Notes under the pieces: model-generated | What the model saw: the letters and a program-made list of their open reading frames with translations, nothing else | What the model was told of the DNA's origin: nothing | Databases searched by the model: none | Part shown: positions 44,590-53,075 of the stretch, piece by piece | Layout of the letters: the number at the start of each line of letters is the position of its first letter | How positions within the stretch are numbered: the stretch's first letter is position 1 | Made by a program: the position numbers and the translations under genes | NCBI RefSeq assembly: GCF_001513745.1 | Contig: NZ_CP013382.1 | Location: 2,418,001 to 2,482,000, forward strand | DNA: 64,000 nt | Reading direction: 5' to 3' | Source: Burkholderia humptydooensis | Lineage (GTDB): Bacteria; Pseudomonadota; Gammaproteobacteria; Burkholderiales; Burkholderiaceae

Positions 44590-44991
44590 ATGCCGCTCAT
44601 TCACGCCACCGCCGAAATGGCCCCCGACGCGCCGAACTACGTCGTCGACCTCGAAGCCGGAAAGCACCGCCTGCAAGGCGACGAGAACGAGCACGAGGGC
44701 GGCGGCAACGTCGGCCCCGCGCCGTACGAGCTCGTGCTGTCGGGGCTCGCCGCGTGCACGGTCGCGACGCTGCGGATGTACATGCGGCGCAAGGCCTGGC
44801 CGGCCGCGCGCCTCGCCGCGCGCGCCGAGCTGCATGTCGACCGCGAGGGTGCGCAATACGTGCGGCGCACGATCGCCGTCGACGGCGCGCTCGACGACGC
44901 GCAGCGCACGCGGCTCGCGGAAATCGCCGAGAAGACGCCGGTCACGCTGTTCATCAAGCGCGGGACGCGGATCGAGACGACGTTGAAGTGA
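44590..44991 (+). CDS. OsmC family peroxiredoxin-like protein
   Basis: A 133-residue OsmC/YhfA-type protein. A first catalytic region is GPAPYELVLSGLAACTVATLRMY, with the Cys of LAACT as the peroxidatic or resolving residue; the second Cys of true OsmC/Ohr is not obvious, so this fits the YhfA-like branch. The C-terminus is DDAQRTRLAEIAEKTPVTLF. It probably acts on organic peroxides or a thiol-related function in the cytoplasm. No strong SD precedes ATG 44590, but an earlier in-frame Met adds an unrelated sequence. Confidence 0.83.
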   Translation: MPLIHATAEMAPDAPNYVVDLEAGKHRLQGDENEHEGGGNVGPAPYELVLSGLAACTVATLRMYMRRKAWPAARLAARAELHVDREGAQYVRRTIAVDGALDDAQRTRLAEIAEKTPVTLFIKRGTRIETTLK

Positions 44992-45030
44992 CGGGCGCGC
45001 GGACACCCGCGCGACGCCGCCGCACCGCCG

Positions 45031-45912
45031 TTACAGTCCGAGCGCGGACAGATCGAGCTTGCCGTCCTTGACGGGCGGACACCAGAAGAACGAGCCGGTG
45101 ATCGGCTGCGTGAAGCGAAACAGGCCGTCGTGCACGCCGTCGGTCGCGCCGATCATCCTGCGCATCTGCACTTCGAATGCGCGGAACGAATGGCCGAACG
45201 CGACGAAGTACAGACCGGCGCGGCGCTCGTCCGCCCACGGCGACGAGCGGCGCAGCACCTTCGCCTCCGGCTCGAAGCTCTCCTGCTCGGTGCGCTTCAC
45301 GTGCGCGTACGCGGGCGCGTCTTCGAGCTCCTCGTTGTCTTCCTTGCGGCGGCCGATGACCCGGTCCATCTCGTCGCCCGGAATCTCGCGCATCTTGCCG
45401 AAGTCGTGCACCCATTGCTGGACCGCGACGAAGCTCGCGCCGTCGAGCCCCGCGCCCTTGCCGGACACGAACGCGGCTTCGAGCGCCTCGTCGCCTTCCG
45501 GGTTCTCGGTGCCGTCCTCGTAGCCGGACAGGTCGCGGTCGTCCGCGTAGCGGAACGCGTTCGCCGCGGCGTCGAGCTCGAACGCGGGCGCGACGAGCTG
45601 CTCGATGTCGCGCGAGCGCACGGTGGCCGCGCCGAGATCGTCGGCGCGCAGCCAGACCCACAGCGCCGCGGGCGTCGACGGCACCGGCGCGCCCGGCACC
45701 GACAGTTCGGGAAACTCCTTCAGGCCGTCGATCTTCTTGTCGAGCGCCTGCACGAGCGACGGCCCGATGCCGATCACCGTGCCGGCGCCGTCGAGCGCGT
45801 CGCGCAACGCGGCAAGCACGCTCGCCGCATGCTCCGGATGCGCGATCCGGAAGGACAGGTAGCGGCTCGCGGCCGGAATCGGAGCCAGAATGCCTGGTTG
45901 AAAGTCGCTCAT
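45031..45912 (-). CDS. DyP-type heme peroxidase (YfeX-like)
   Basis: A 293-residue dye-decolourising peroxidase of the cytoplasmic YfeX type. The GxxDG signature with the distal Asp is GYEDGTENP, and the distal Arg is probably in HVKRTEQ. The proximal heme His is likely within WVHDFGKM, and FVAFGHSFRAFEVQMRRM lies near the heme. It has no signal peptide. GAGG 4-5 bases before ATG 45912 chooses this start over a Met five codons upstream. It reads leftward, convergent with osmC. Confidence 0.9.
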   Translation of the reverse strand: MSDFQPGILAPIPAASRYLSFRIAHPEHAASVLAALRDALDGAGTVIGIGPSLVQALDKKIDGLKEFPELSVPGAPVPSTPAALWVWLRADDLGAATVRSRDIEQLVAPAFELDAAANAFRYADDRDLSGYEDGTENPEGDEALEAAFVSGKGAGLDGASFVAVQQWVHDFGKMREIPGDEMDRVIGRRKEDNEELEDAPAYAHVKRTEQESFEPEAKVLRRSSPWADERRAGLYFVAFGHSFRAFEVQMRRMIGATDGVHDGLFRFTQPITGSFFWCPPVKDGKLDLSALGL

Positions 45913-46106
45913 CGTTTCCTCGGTCATTGGTCGGTTCTACAGGGGGACGCCGGATTGTCCCATAACGTCGGGACATGTTCGGGACGTGCCCGCGCGATGC
46001 AATCGCGACGCTCGCCGAGACCCGATGTCCCCCCCGCCTTCCAACCCCGGCGTCGCGGCGCGCCGCGACGCCGCGTGTCGAATCAGCAACATCCATTCGT
46101 CTGACA

Positions 46107-46135
46107 TTGCAGCAACGCGAAACGGCCGCTAGAAT
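46107..46135 (+). promoter_or_regulatory. Sigma-70 promoter of the ABC-transporter leader
   Basis: TTGCAG (46107-46112), a 17-base spacer and TAGAAT (46130-46135) form a good promoter pointing to the ABC transporter. Transcription would start near 46142 and give a leader of about 265 bases containing a short ORF and hairpins. Confidence 0.6.
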
Positions 46136-46199
46136 CGCTTCACGAGCTGAACTTCGCTCGCTTTCATTCCACTCACTCAACGCTCGAAGGAGGTGCCAG

Positions 46200-46253
46200 A
46201 TGTCGCAAATGCATGTTGCCTCCTCGATGGCAGTTCCACGGCGCGCATCTTAA
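46200..46253 (+). CDS. Putative 17-residue leader peptide upstream of the ABC transporter
   Basis: ATG 46200 to TAA 46253 encodes MSQMHVASSMAVPRRAS. It is preceded by a near-perfect ribosome site, AAGGAGGTG (46187-46195), stronger than that of any other gene in the window. It lies about 58 bases after a good promoter and ends just before two GC hairpins. The box GGAGG (46189-46193) could also pair with CCTCC at 46219-46223 inside the ORF, hiding the start. No gene family is known; a regulatory leader is the simplest reading. Confidence 0.45.
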   Translation: MSQMHVASSMAVPRRAS

Positions 46254-46265
46254 GTCGTCGTCTTC

Positions 46266-46357
46266 GCGGGCCACGCTCCGGCCCGCCCAGCTTCCGGACA
46301 GTTTTTCGCCTTCGCTTCGCGCGCTGACGCGCAGCGGCGTCCGTCCGGCTTTTGTTT
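46266..46357 (+). terminator. Hairpins and T-tract in the ABC-transporter leader (possible attenuator)
   Basis: GCGGGCC (46266-46272) pairs perfectly with 46280-46286. Further on, CCGGAC (46294-46299) can pair with GTCCGG (46343-46348) enclosing a GCGCG/CGCGC hairpin, directly followed by TTTTGTTT (46350-46357). The second structure resembles an intrinsic terminator about 50 bases before the transporter start, behind a leader ORF. Confidence 0.45.
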
Positions 46358-46408
46358 CGAACAACAATCGACAAGTCCCGTCCGCCACGAGCGGCCGGGC
46401 CCCGACAA

Positions 46409-48373
46409 ATGGCCCAGAAAACTCCTCATCCGGGCGGACGCGCGTTTACCGACGTGCTCGCGTTCACCTTCCGGCACTGGCGCGCGCAACCCGCGCGCAT
46501 CGCCGCCATCGCCTTCTTCGCACTCGCCACCGCGCTCGGCGACGTGCTGACGCCGCTCTTCGCGGGACGCCTCATCGACGCGCTGTCGCACGGCGTCGCC
46601 GCCGCCGACAAGGCCGGCGCATGGAGCCGCGCGCTGCACGCGTTCGGCGTGCTGATCGGCATCGGCGCAGCATGCACGCTGCTGCGGCAGGCGGCGTTCC
46701 GCAACATCATCGTGCTGACGCTCGAGATGATGAGCGAAATCGCGGCGAACGCGTTTCATCGCGTGCAGCGCTTTTCGACCGACTGGCACGCGAACAGCTT
46801 CGCCGGCTCGACCGTGCGCAAGATCACGCGCGGCATGTGGGCGATCGACCTGCTCAACGACACGCTGCTCGTCGCGCTGCTGCCGTCCGTCGTGATGCTG
46901 ACGGGCGCGACGCTGCTGCTCGGCCTGCACTGGCCGGTGATGGGCGCGGTGGTCGGCGGCGGCTCCGTCGTCTTCATCGCGGTGACGGTCACGATGTCGC
47001 TGCGCTACGTCGCGCCCGCCGCGCGGCTCGGCAACCTGTGGGACACGCGCATGGGCGGCGCGCTCGCCGACGCGGTGAGCTGCAACCCGGTCGTCAAGGC
47101 GTTCGGCGCGGAGACGCGCGAAGAGGCGCGGCTCGACGGCGTCGTGTCGAAGTGGCGCGCGCGCACCCGCCGCGCGTGGCGGCGCGGCACGCTGAACGGC
47201 GGCGTGCAGGGCGCGATGCTCGTCGCGATGCAGGCGGCGATCCTCGGCGCCGCGCTGTGGCTATGGGCGCACGATCGCGCGAGCATCGGCGACATCACGT
47301 TCGCGCTGACGACGTTCCTCGTGCTGCAAGGCTACCTGCGCGACATCGGCATGCACATCCGCAACCTGCAGCGCTCGGTCAACGACATGGAAGAGCTCGT
47401 GTCGCTCGAGCGGCAGCCGCTCGGGATCGACGACAAGCCGGGCGCGAAGCCGATCTCGATCACGCGCGGCGAGATCCGCTTCGAGCGCGTAACGTTCGGC
47501 TACAGCGGCGCGCACGCGAAGCCGCTGTACGACGACTTCTCGATCCGGATCGCGCCGGGCGAGCGGATCGGGCTCGTCGGGCATTCCGGGTCGGGCAAGA
47601 CGTCGTTCATCAAGCTGATCCAGCGGCTTTACGATGTCGACGGCGGGTGCGTCACGATCGACGGGCAGAACATCGCGGACGTCACGCAGGCTTCGCTGCG
47701 CAGCCAGATCGCGATCGTCCAGCAGGAGCCGCTGCTGTTCCACCGCACGCTTGCCGAGAACATCGCGTACGCGCGGCCCGGCGCGACCCGCGCCGAGATC
47801 GAGCGCGCCGCGCGGCTCGCGAGCGCGCACGACTTCATCGACGCGCTGCCGCAGGGCTACGACACGCTCGTCGGCGAGCGCGGGATCAAGCTGTCGGGCG
47901 GCGAGCGGCAGCGCGTCGCGATCGCGCGCGCGTTCCTCGCCGATGCGCCGGTGCTGATCCTCGACGAAGCGACGTCGAGCCTCGACAGCGAAAGCGAAGT
48001 GCTGATCCAGCAGGCGATGGAGCGGCTGATGGTGGGGCGCACGACACTCGTCGTCGCGCACCGGCTGTCGACGGTGCGCGCGCTCGATCGGCTGATCGTG
48101 CTCGACAAGGGGCGCGTGATCGAGGAAGGCAGCCACGATGAGCTGATCCGGCTCGAAGGCGGCGTCTACCGGCGGCTGTTCGAGCGGCAGGCGCTCGAGC
48201 TCGCGAAGGGGCTGATCGAGCAGACGGGCGGCGACATCGCCGACTGGCTGCGCGACGAGCATGACGGACGCGACGAGCGCAACGAGCGTGGCGAACGCGA
48301 CAAGCCCGGCGTGCTCGACGGGAACCGCGACGGCGGGCAGGTCGACGATTCGGCCGTGGCGGTCGAGAAGTAG
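46409..48373 (+). CDS. ABC transporter, fused permease and ATPase (exporter type)
   Basis: A 654-residue half-transporter. Residues about 25-310 form six membrane helices (for example IAAIAFFALATALGDVLTPLF). The ATPase has Walker A GHSGSGKT, Q-loop IVQQEPLLF, signature LSGGERQRVAIA, Walker B VLILDEATSSLD and the H-loop in VVAHRLSTVRA. It should work as a homodimer exporting a lipid, peptide or drug. The C-terminal 60 residues are hydrophilic and repetitive (DGRDERNERGERDKPG) and absent from most relatives. ATG 46409 has no clear SD, so translation may depend on the leader structure. Confidence 0.9.
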   Translation: MAQKTPHPGGRAFTDVLAFTFRHWRAQPARIAAIAFFALATALGDVLTPLFAGRLIDALSHGVAAADKAGAWSRALHAFGVLIGIGAACTLLRQAAFRNIIVLTLEMMSEIAANAFHRVQRFSTDWHANSFAGSTVRKITRGMWAIDLLNDTLLVALLPSVVMLTGATLLLGLHWPVMGAVVGGGSVVFIAVTVTMSLRYVAPAARLGNLWDTRMGGALADAVSCNPVVKAFGAETREEARLDGVVSKWRARTRRAWRRGTLNGGVQGAMLVAMQAAILGAALWLWAHDRASIGDITFALTTFLVLQGYLRDIGMHIRNLQRSVNDMEELVSLERQPLGIDDKPGAKPISITRGEIRFERVTFGYSGAHAKPLYDDFSIRIAPGERIGLVGHSGSGKTSFIKLIQRLYDVDGGCVTIDGQNIADVTQASLRSQIAIVQQEPLLFHRTLAENIAYARPGATRAEIERAARLASAHDFIDALPQGYDTLVGERGIKLSGGERQRVAIARAFLADAPVLILDEATSSLDSESEVLIQQAMERLMVGRTTLVVAHRLSTVRALDRLIVLDKGRVIEEGSHDELIRLEGGVYRRLFERQALELAKGLIEQTGGDIADWLRDEHDGRDERNERGERDKPGVLDGNRDGGQVDDSAVAVEK

Positions 48374-48574
48374 CGGCGGTTGGGACCGGGCGCGACGCGC
48401 CCGGCACGCGCCGAGACAACCGAAGTCGCGACGCCCGTTCAATCGATCGACACGCGGCTCGACTGGAGCGCCCGCAACCCGGCCCCCAGCCGAGACGCGG
48501 AGGATCGCATCGCGTCGAGGCCCCCGCGTCGATCGGTCAACACGCGATGCGCATCACCCGTCGGCCCGTTGCAG

Positions 48575-49252
48575 CTACAGCGCCGCCGCGACGCGCCCGA
48601 CCACCTGCTCGCGCCACGCGAGCGCCGGCTTCGACCGCTCGCGCACGCGCTCGACGATCCGCGCCGGCGCGGTATCCGGATCGCCCGCGTCGAACGGCGG
48701 CGCCGGCGCATATTCGAGCTGCAACTGCACCGCCTGCGCGTCGTCCTCGCCGACGAGCTCCGCCGCGAGCGTCAACGCAAAATCGATCCCCGCCGTCACG
48801 CCGCCGCCCGTCACGAGATTGCCGTCGCGCACGACGCGCTCGCGCACCGGCGTCGCGCCGAGCGGCGCGAGCAGCGAATGGAACGCCCAGTGCGTCGTCG
48901 CGCGCCGCCCGCGCAGCAGCCCCGCCGCGCCGAGCACGAGCGCGCCCGTACACACCGAGCTCACGTAGCGCGCGTGCGCCGCGTGCCGGCGAATGAACGC
49001 GAGCGTGTCCGCATCCTCCATCAGTTCGGCGACGCCGACGCCGCCCGGCACGCAGATCACGTCGAGCGGCGGACAGTCGTCGAACGTCGCGTTCGGCGCA
49101 AGCACGAGCCCGCTGCTCGCCGTCACCGGCTCGCGCGTTTTCCAGACGAGCCGCACCGTGACGCCGGGCAGCGACGCGAACACGTCGTGCGGCCCGGTCA
49201 GGTCGAGTTGCTGCACCTGCGGAAACAACAGTAATCCCACTTCGATGGCCAT
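48575..49252 (-). CDS. DJ-1/PfpI family protein (isonitrile hydratase-like)
   Basis: A 225-residue class I glutamine-amidotransferase-like protein. The nucleophile elbow is VSSVCTGALVLGAAGLL with the catalytic Cys, and other family marks are VGLLLFPQVQQLDLTGP and VICVPGGVGVAELM. The C-terminal GGGVTAGIDFALTLAAELVG resembles isonitrile hydratase (InhA) and the N-domain of GlxA regulators. The reaction is unknown. A strong AGGAGG lies 6 bases before ATG 49252. It is divergent from a GlxA-type regulator gene about 96 bases away. Confidence 0.87.
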   Translation of the reverse strand: MAIEVGLLLFPQVQQLDLTGPHDVFASLPGVTVRLVWKTREPVTASSGLVLAPNATFDDCPPLDVICVPGGVGVAELMEDADTLAFIRRHAAHARYVSSVCTGALVLGAAGLLRGRRATTHWAFHSLLAPLGATPVRERVVRDGNLVTGGGVTAGIDFALTLAAELVGEDDAQAVQLQLEYAPAPPFDAGDPDTAPARIVERVRERSKPALAWREQVVGRVAAAL

Positions 49253-49348
49253 GCGGAACCTCCTCCTTTTCATGAGCGTCATGCGTGTCACGCCGGCCCG
49301 GCCCAGCGCACCGGCATCGTGGACAAACCGACTGTACGCAAGTACCGT

Positions 49349-50443
49349 ATGGCGGATATGCCAAAGTCCCCACGTTTCCCGCCAACCTCGCCGCCAACCT
49401 CGCCGCCAGCCTCGCCGCCGGCCGCGCTGCCCGCGCCCGAACCTGCCGCCGCGCGCCGCACGGTGCACGTGCTCGCGTTCGACGACGTGCAGTTGCTCGA
49501 CGTCACCGGGCCGCTGCAGGTGTTCTCGACTGCGAACGACTTCGCCGCGCGCCGCGGGCTCGCGATTCCGTACGCGCCGAGCGTCGTCACCGCAGGCGCG
49601 CCTTCGGTCATGTCGTCGGCCGGGCTCGCGTTCGTCGCCGCGCCGCTGCCCGCCGCGCGCGAGCCGTCCGACACGCTGATCGTCGCGGGCGGCTGGGGCG
49701 TCTACGACGCCGCGCGCAATCCGCGGCTCGTCGACTGGGTGCGCCGCCGCGCGGCGCAAACGCGGCGCGTCGCGTCGGTGTGCTCGGGCGCGTTCGTGCT
49801 CGCCGCGGCCGGGCTGCTCGACGGCCGCCGCGCCGTCACGCACTGGTCGCGCTGCGACGAGCTCGCGCAACGCTATCCCGACGTGCGCGTCGAGCCCGAT
49901 CCCATTTTCATCCGCGACGGCAACGTCTGGACGTCGGCGGGCGTCACGGCCGGCATCGATCTGGCGCTCGCGCTCGTCGAGGACGATCTCGGCCGCGCGC
50001 TCGCGCTCGTCGTCGCGCGGCATCTCGTCGTATTTCTGAAGCGGCCGGGCGGCCAGGCGCAATTCAGCACCGCGCTGTCGCTGCAGCACGAGGGCGGCCG
50101 CTTCGGCGAACTGCACGCGTGGGCAGCCGCGAATCTCGGCGCGGACCTGTCGGTCGCGACGCTCGCCGCGCGCGCCGGCATGAGCGAGCGCAGCTTCATG
50201 CGCCGCTACCGCGAGACGACCGGCAAGACGCCCGCGCGGGCGATCGAGCAGATGCGCGTCGAAGTCGCGCGCAACCTGCTCGCCGACGCGCCGCTGCCGA
50301 TCAAGCGGATCGCCGCGCGCTGCGGATTCGGCAGCGAGGAAACGATGCGCCGCAGCTTCCTGCGCATGCTCGGCGTGACGCCGCAGGCCTATCGCGAACG
50401 GTTCGCCTCGCATGGCGAGAAAAACGAAAATGTGCGACCCTAG
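49349..50443 (+). CDS. GlxA-type AraC family regulator with amidase-like sensor domain
   Basis: A regulator of about 364 residues. After a Pro-rich N-terminal tail encoded by tandem repeats, the DJ-1/PfpI-like sensor covers about residues 38-205 (VHVLAFDDVQLLDVTGPLQVF, SVCSGAFVLAAAGLLDG). The C-terminal AraC DNA-binding domain has LSVATLAARAGMSERSFMRRY and IKRIAARCGFGSEETMRRSF. It probably controls the divergent DJ-1 gene. The start is uncertain: GTG 49319, ATG 49349 and ATG 49358 are all in frame and none has a clear SD; I use 49349. Confidence 0.83.
   Translation: MADMPKSPRFPPTSPPTSPPASPPAALPAPEPAAARRTVHVLAFDDVQLLDVTGPLQVFSTANDFAARRGLAIPYAPSVVTAGAPSVMSSAGLAFVAAPLPAAREPSDTLIVAGGWGVYDAARNPRLVDWVRRRAAQTRRVASVCSGAFVLAAAGLLDGRRAVTHWSRCDELAQRYPDVRVEPDPIFIRDGNVWTSAGVTAGIDLALALVEDDLGRALALVVARHLVVFLKRPGGQAQFSTALSLQHEGGRFGELHAWAAANLGADLSVATLAARAGMSERSFMRRYRETTGKTPARAIEQMRVEVARNLLADAPLPIKRIAARCGFGSEETMRRSFLRMLGVTPQAYRERFASHGEKNENVRP
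49381..49416 (+). repeat. Three 12-bp tandem repeats in the GlxA-type gene
   Basis: The unit GCCAACCTCGCC occurs at 49381-49392 and 49393-49404, with a one-base variant at 49405-49416. It encodes the proline-rich PPTSPPTSPPASPP tail. Loss or gain of units keeps the frame. Confidence 0.8.
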
Positions 50444-50486
50444 GGTCTATTCACGCTCATGACGGGCTTGCCCTGGCCCTGACCAC

Positions 50487-50589
50487 ATGTCGACTCAACG
50501 GCTTTCCCGCTCGCATTTCTGGCGCCGCTCCTGAAGGAGCGGCATCGTCACGTCCCCACCACGACCATGCCGCCGCATCCGGCCGGCAT
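50487..50589 (+). promoter_or_regulatory. Candidate trpS leader with Trp codon and alternating hairpins
   Basis: A 15-codon frame, ATG 50487 to TGA 50532-50534 (MSTQRLSRSHFWRRS), has its only Trp codon at 50520, next to a stem. GCCGCTCC (50524-50531) pairs with GGAGCGGC (50536-50543). GCGGCAT (50539-50545) can alternatively pair with ATGCCGC (50567-50573). ATGCCG (50567-50572) can in turn pair with CGGCAT (50584-50589). This 1:2, 2:3, 3:4 layout resembles ribosome-mediated trp attenuators. There is no T-tract and no strong SD, so this stays a hypothesis. Confidence 0.35.
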
Positions 50590-50651
50590 TGCGTCGATCG
50601 CGCCCCTTCGTTCGGCCCGGATTGCGGCGGTTCTTCCCGGAGAAACCGTTC

Positions 50652-51692
50652 ATGCAAGACGACATCTCGACCCCGCCCCGACCGCCGGTCGCATTGACGG
50701 GCGATCGCCCGACGGGCGCGCTGCACCTCGGCCATTACATCGGCTCGCTGAAGACGCGCATCGCGCTGCAGGACACGCACCGGCAATTCATCCTCGTCGC
50801 CGACACGCAAGCGCTGACCGACAACGCGCACGACCCCGACAAGGTCCGCCGCAACGTGATCGAAGTCGCGCTCGACTATCTGGCCGTCGGCATCGATCCG
50901 CGCAGGAGCACGATCGCCGTGCAGTCGGGCCTGCCCGCGCTTGCCGAGCTGACGCTCTTCTATCTGAACTTCGTCACCGTCGCGCGCCTCGAGCGCAATC
51001 CGACGATCAAGGATGAGATCCACGCGCGCGGCTTCGGCCGCGACATTCCCGCCGGCTTTCTCTGCTACCCGGTCGCGCAGGCGGCCGACATCACCGCGTT
51101 CAAGGCCGACACGGTGCCCGTCGGCGACGATCAGTTGCCGCTCGTCGAGCAGACGAACGAGATCGTCCGCCGCATCAACCGGCAGGCGGGCGTGGACGTG
51201 CTGCCCGAGGCGAGCGCGCTGATCTCGCCGACGGGACGGCTGCCGGGCGTCGACGGCCGGGCGAAGATGAGCAAATCGCAGGGCAATGCGATTGCGCTGT
51301 CGTCGCCGCCGTCGGCGATCGCCGATGCGGTCAAGCGGATGTACACCGATCCGAAGCACTTGCGCGTGTCCGATCCGGGCACGGTCGAGGGCAACGTCGT
51401 GTTCACGTATCTCGACGCGTTCGACGACGAGCCGGACGAAGTCGAGCGGCTGAAGGCCGCGTATCGCGCGGGCGGCCTCGGCGACATGGCGCTCAAGCGC
51501 CGGCTCGAAGACAGGCTGCAGGCGTTGATCGCGCCGATCCGCGAGCGGCGCGCGCAGTTCGCGCGCGAGCCGGGCTATATCGTCGACGTGCTGAAGGAAG
51601 GCACCGCGCGCGCGAACGACGTCACGCAGCGCACGCTCGACGAGGTGCGCGATGCGCTGGGCGCGTTTTCGTTCCGGAGATTTGTCGGTTGA
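50652..51692 (+). CDS. trpS: Tryptophanyl-tRNA synthetase
   Basis: A 346-residue class I synthetase charging tRNA-Trp. The HIGH-like motif is TGALHLGHYIGSL at about residues 23-35 and the KMSKS loop is AKMSKSQGN near residue 210; FILVADTQALTDN is the family's substrate region. Burkholderia usually carries a longer TrpRS on the main chromosome, so this may be a second copy; that cannot be checked here. ATG 50652 has GGAG about 9 bases upstream. The leader contains attenuator-like structures. Confidence 0.93.
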   Translation: MQDDISTPPRPPVALTGDRPTGALHLGHYIGSLKTRIALQDTHRQFILVADTQALTDNAHDPDKVRRNVIEVALDYLAVGIDPRRSTIAVQSGLPALAELTLFYLNFVTVARLERNPTIKDEIHARGFGRDIPAGFLCYPVAQAADITAFKADTVPVGDDQLPLVEQTNEIVRRINRQAGVDVLPEASALISPTGRLPGVDGRAKMSKSQGNAIALSSPPSAIADAVKRMYTDPKHLRVSDPGTVEGNVVFTYLDAFDDEPDEVERLKAAYRAGGLGDMALKRRLEDRLQALIAPIRERRAQFAREPGYIVDVLKEGTARANDVTQRTLDEVRDALGAFSFRRFVG

Positions 51693-51994
51693 CGCGCGCG
51701 GCGCGGCGGGTGGCCGGAGCGCTCGGGCATGGGAGCCACGGGAAGATGGTAACGGGGTGGACTCGCGACTTCGACTGGCGATTTCGAATGCCGGATGTTT
51801 TCAGGAGCACCGTTCGAGATGCTCGAAGCATCCGGCGCACGCGCCCGACGACACCGTGTTTTCATCGGACGGATCGCTTCGCCGCCCCGACCGACCGCGC
51901 GGCAACAGACTTTACACACTGTTACGCGCGACGCTCATCCAACGATGGGCGCATTCCCTATACTGCCGGCGTGCAACAGCAACCACCCGCTACC
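51693..51994. other. Intergenic region upstream of the glycine-zipper lipoprotein, 302 bp
   Basis: No gene is seen. TATACT at 51959-51964 is a good -10 box about 30 bases before the lipoprotein ATG, with no clear -35. The region between 51770 and 51860 contains small GCTCGAAGCATC-type inverted repeats that could end the trpS transcript. Confidence 0.45.
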
Positions 51995-52612
51995 ATGAAC
52001 ACGAAGCCCACCCGAACAACGACAACGAAGCGCCCGGCTTTCACGAAGACCACCCTGCTCGTTTCGCTCGCCGCGACAGCCGCGCTGTCGCTGAGCGCAT
52101 GTGTCGCGCCGAATGGGTACGGACCGTATGGTTCACAGCCGCAGTACGGCGCGCCCGCCTATGCGCAGCCGTCGTACGCGCAGCCGGCCTACACGCAACC
52201 GTCATACGCGCAGCCCGATTACTCGCAGCCCGGCTATCCGCAACAGGGCTATCAGTCCGGCTATTCGGGCTACTCGACGCAGTACGGCACGATCGCCGGC
52301 ATCCGCCCGATCGGCGGCGCGACGGGCCCGTCGGGCGTCGCGGGCACCGTCGTCGGCGCGCTCGTGGGCGGCGTGCTCGGCAACCAGATCGGCCGCGGAC
52401 ACGGCCGCGACGCCGCGACGGTCATCGGCGCGCTCGGCGGCGCGGTCGCGGGCAACCAGATCGGCCAGCAGATGGGCGCGCAGCCGAGCGCCTATCGCGT
52501 CGACGTGCAACTGAGCGACGGCTCGATGCGCTCGCTCGACCTGCAAACGCCGGGCGATCTGCGTCCGGGCGATCGCGTGCGCATCGACGGCAACCAGATC
52601 TCGCGGTACTGA
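51995..52612 (+). CDS. Glycine-zipper 2TM domain lipoprotein (SlyB/Pcp-like)
   Basis: A 205-residue outer-membrane lipoprotein. The signal ends LSLSAC with the lipidated Cys at about residue 36. Next is a Tyr/Gln/Pro repeat region (YAQPS units), then the glycine-zipper 2TM domain (GVAGTVVGALVGGVLGNQIG, GALGGAVAGNQIGQQMG). The C-terminal YRVDVQLSDGSMRSLDLQTP and LRPGDRVRIDGNQI are typical of this family. These proteins affect envelope stability. An extended N-terminal frame upstream is not used because the promoter lies in it. Confidence 0.88.
   Translation: MNTKPTRTTTTKRPAFTKTTLLVSLAATAALSLSACVAPNGYGPYGSQPQYGAPAYAQPSYAQPAYTQPSYAQPDYSQPGYPQQGYQSGYSGYSTQYGTIAGIRPIGGATGPSGVAGTVVGALVGGVLGNQIGRGHGRDAATVIGALGGAVAGNQIGQQMGAQPSAYRVDVQLSDGSMRSLDLQTPGDLRPGDRVRIDGNQISRY
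52160..52249 (+). repeat. Six 15-bp tandem units coding YxQPx repeats
   Basis: Consecutive 15-base units of the form TAYxCGCARCCxxx encode YAQPS, YAQPA, YTQPS, YAQPD, YSQPG and YPQQG in the lipoprotein. Copy number can change without breaking the frame. Confidence 0.75.
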
Positions 52613-52884
52613 ATCGCAGGTATCGAACGGCGACGGCGTGCCACGTACGCGTCGCACGCGCGTGCTACAGCCGCGCGCCTGCCGCGCATGAACCCGGCGA
52701 CGGAAAGCGCGCGCCGGCCCCCTGCCCGAGCGCCTGCGCGCCGGCCGCCCGACGACAGGCGCACGAAGGGCAAACACCGCTCCCCGCCGCGCACGCTGCG
52801 CACTACCATGACGCTTTGTTCGCGCGCCTGTCGCATTCGGCCCGTGCGCGCTCGTCATCCCGAAGCCGAATCCGGGCACTCATC
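52613..52884. other. Spacer with no recognisable gene
   Basis: After the lipoprotein gene this 270-base stretch contains no supported reading frame, promoter or clear terminator. It may be decayed coding sequence belonging to the transporter remnant that follows, but I could not recognise any transporter motif in it. Confidence 0.4.
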
Positions 52885-53075
52885 ATGCGCATCACGCCTC
52901 TCCTTCCGTCGCACTGTCCCGTCGCAGACAACTTCGCCGCCACGCTGTTCGGCGGATTCGCGCCGTTCCTGACCGCGTGGCCGGTCGCGAAGACAGGCAG
53001 CGACATGGCGCCCGCCCTCATGTGATGGCCGCCGCGGCCATCAGCCGCGCCGGCGCCTTCCACGTGAAGGACGCG
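52885..53075 (+). pseudogene. Remnant of an MHS-family (ProP-like) major facilitator gene
   Basis: One frame encodes DNFAATLFGGFAPFLTAW and TGSDMAPA, which match the conserved late helix of metabolite:H+ symporters. The frame then stops at 53023. In the shifted frame, reading continues as VMAAAAIS, which is exactly the sequence expected next in the family. The start and most of the gene are missing. The remnant lies directly upstream of the amidohydrolase, so it was probably its uptake partner. The boundaries are approximate. Confidence 0.6.
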
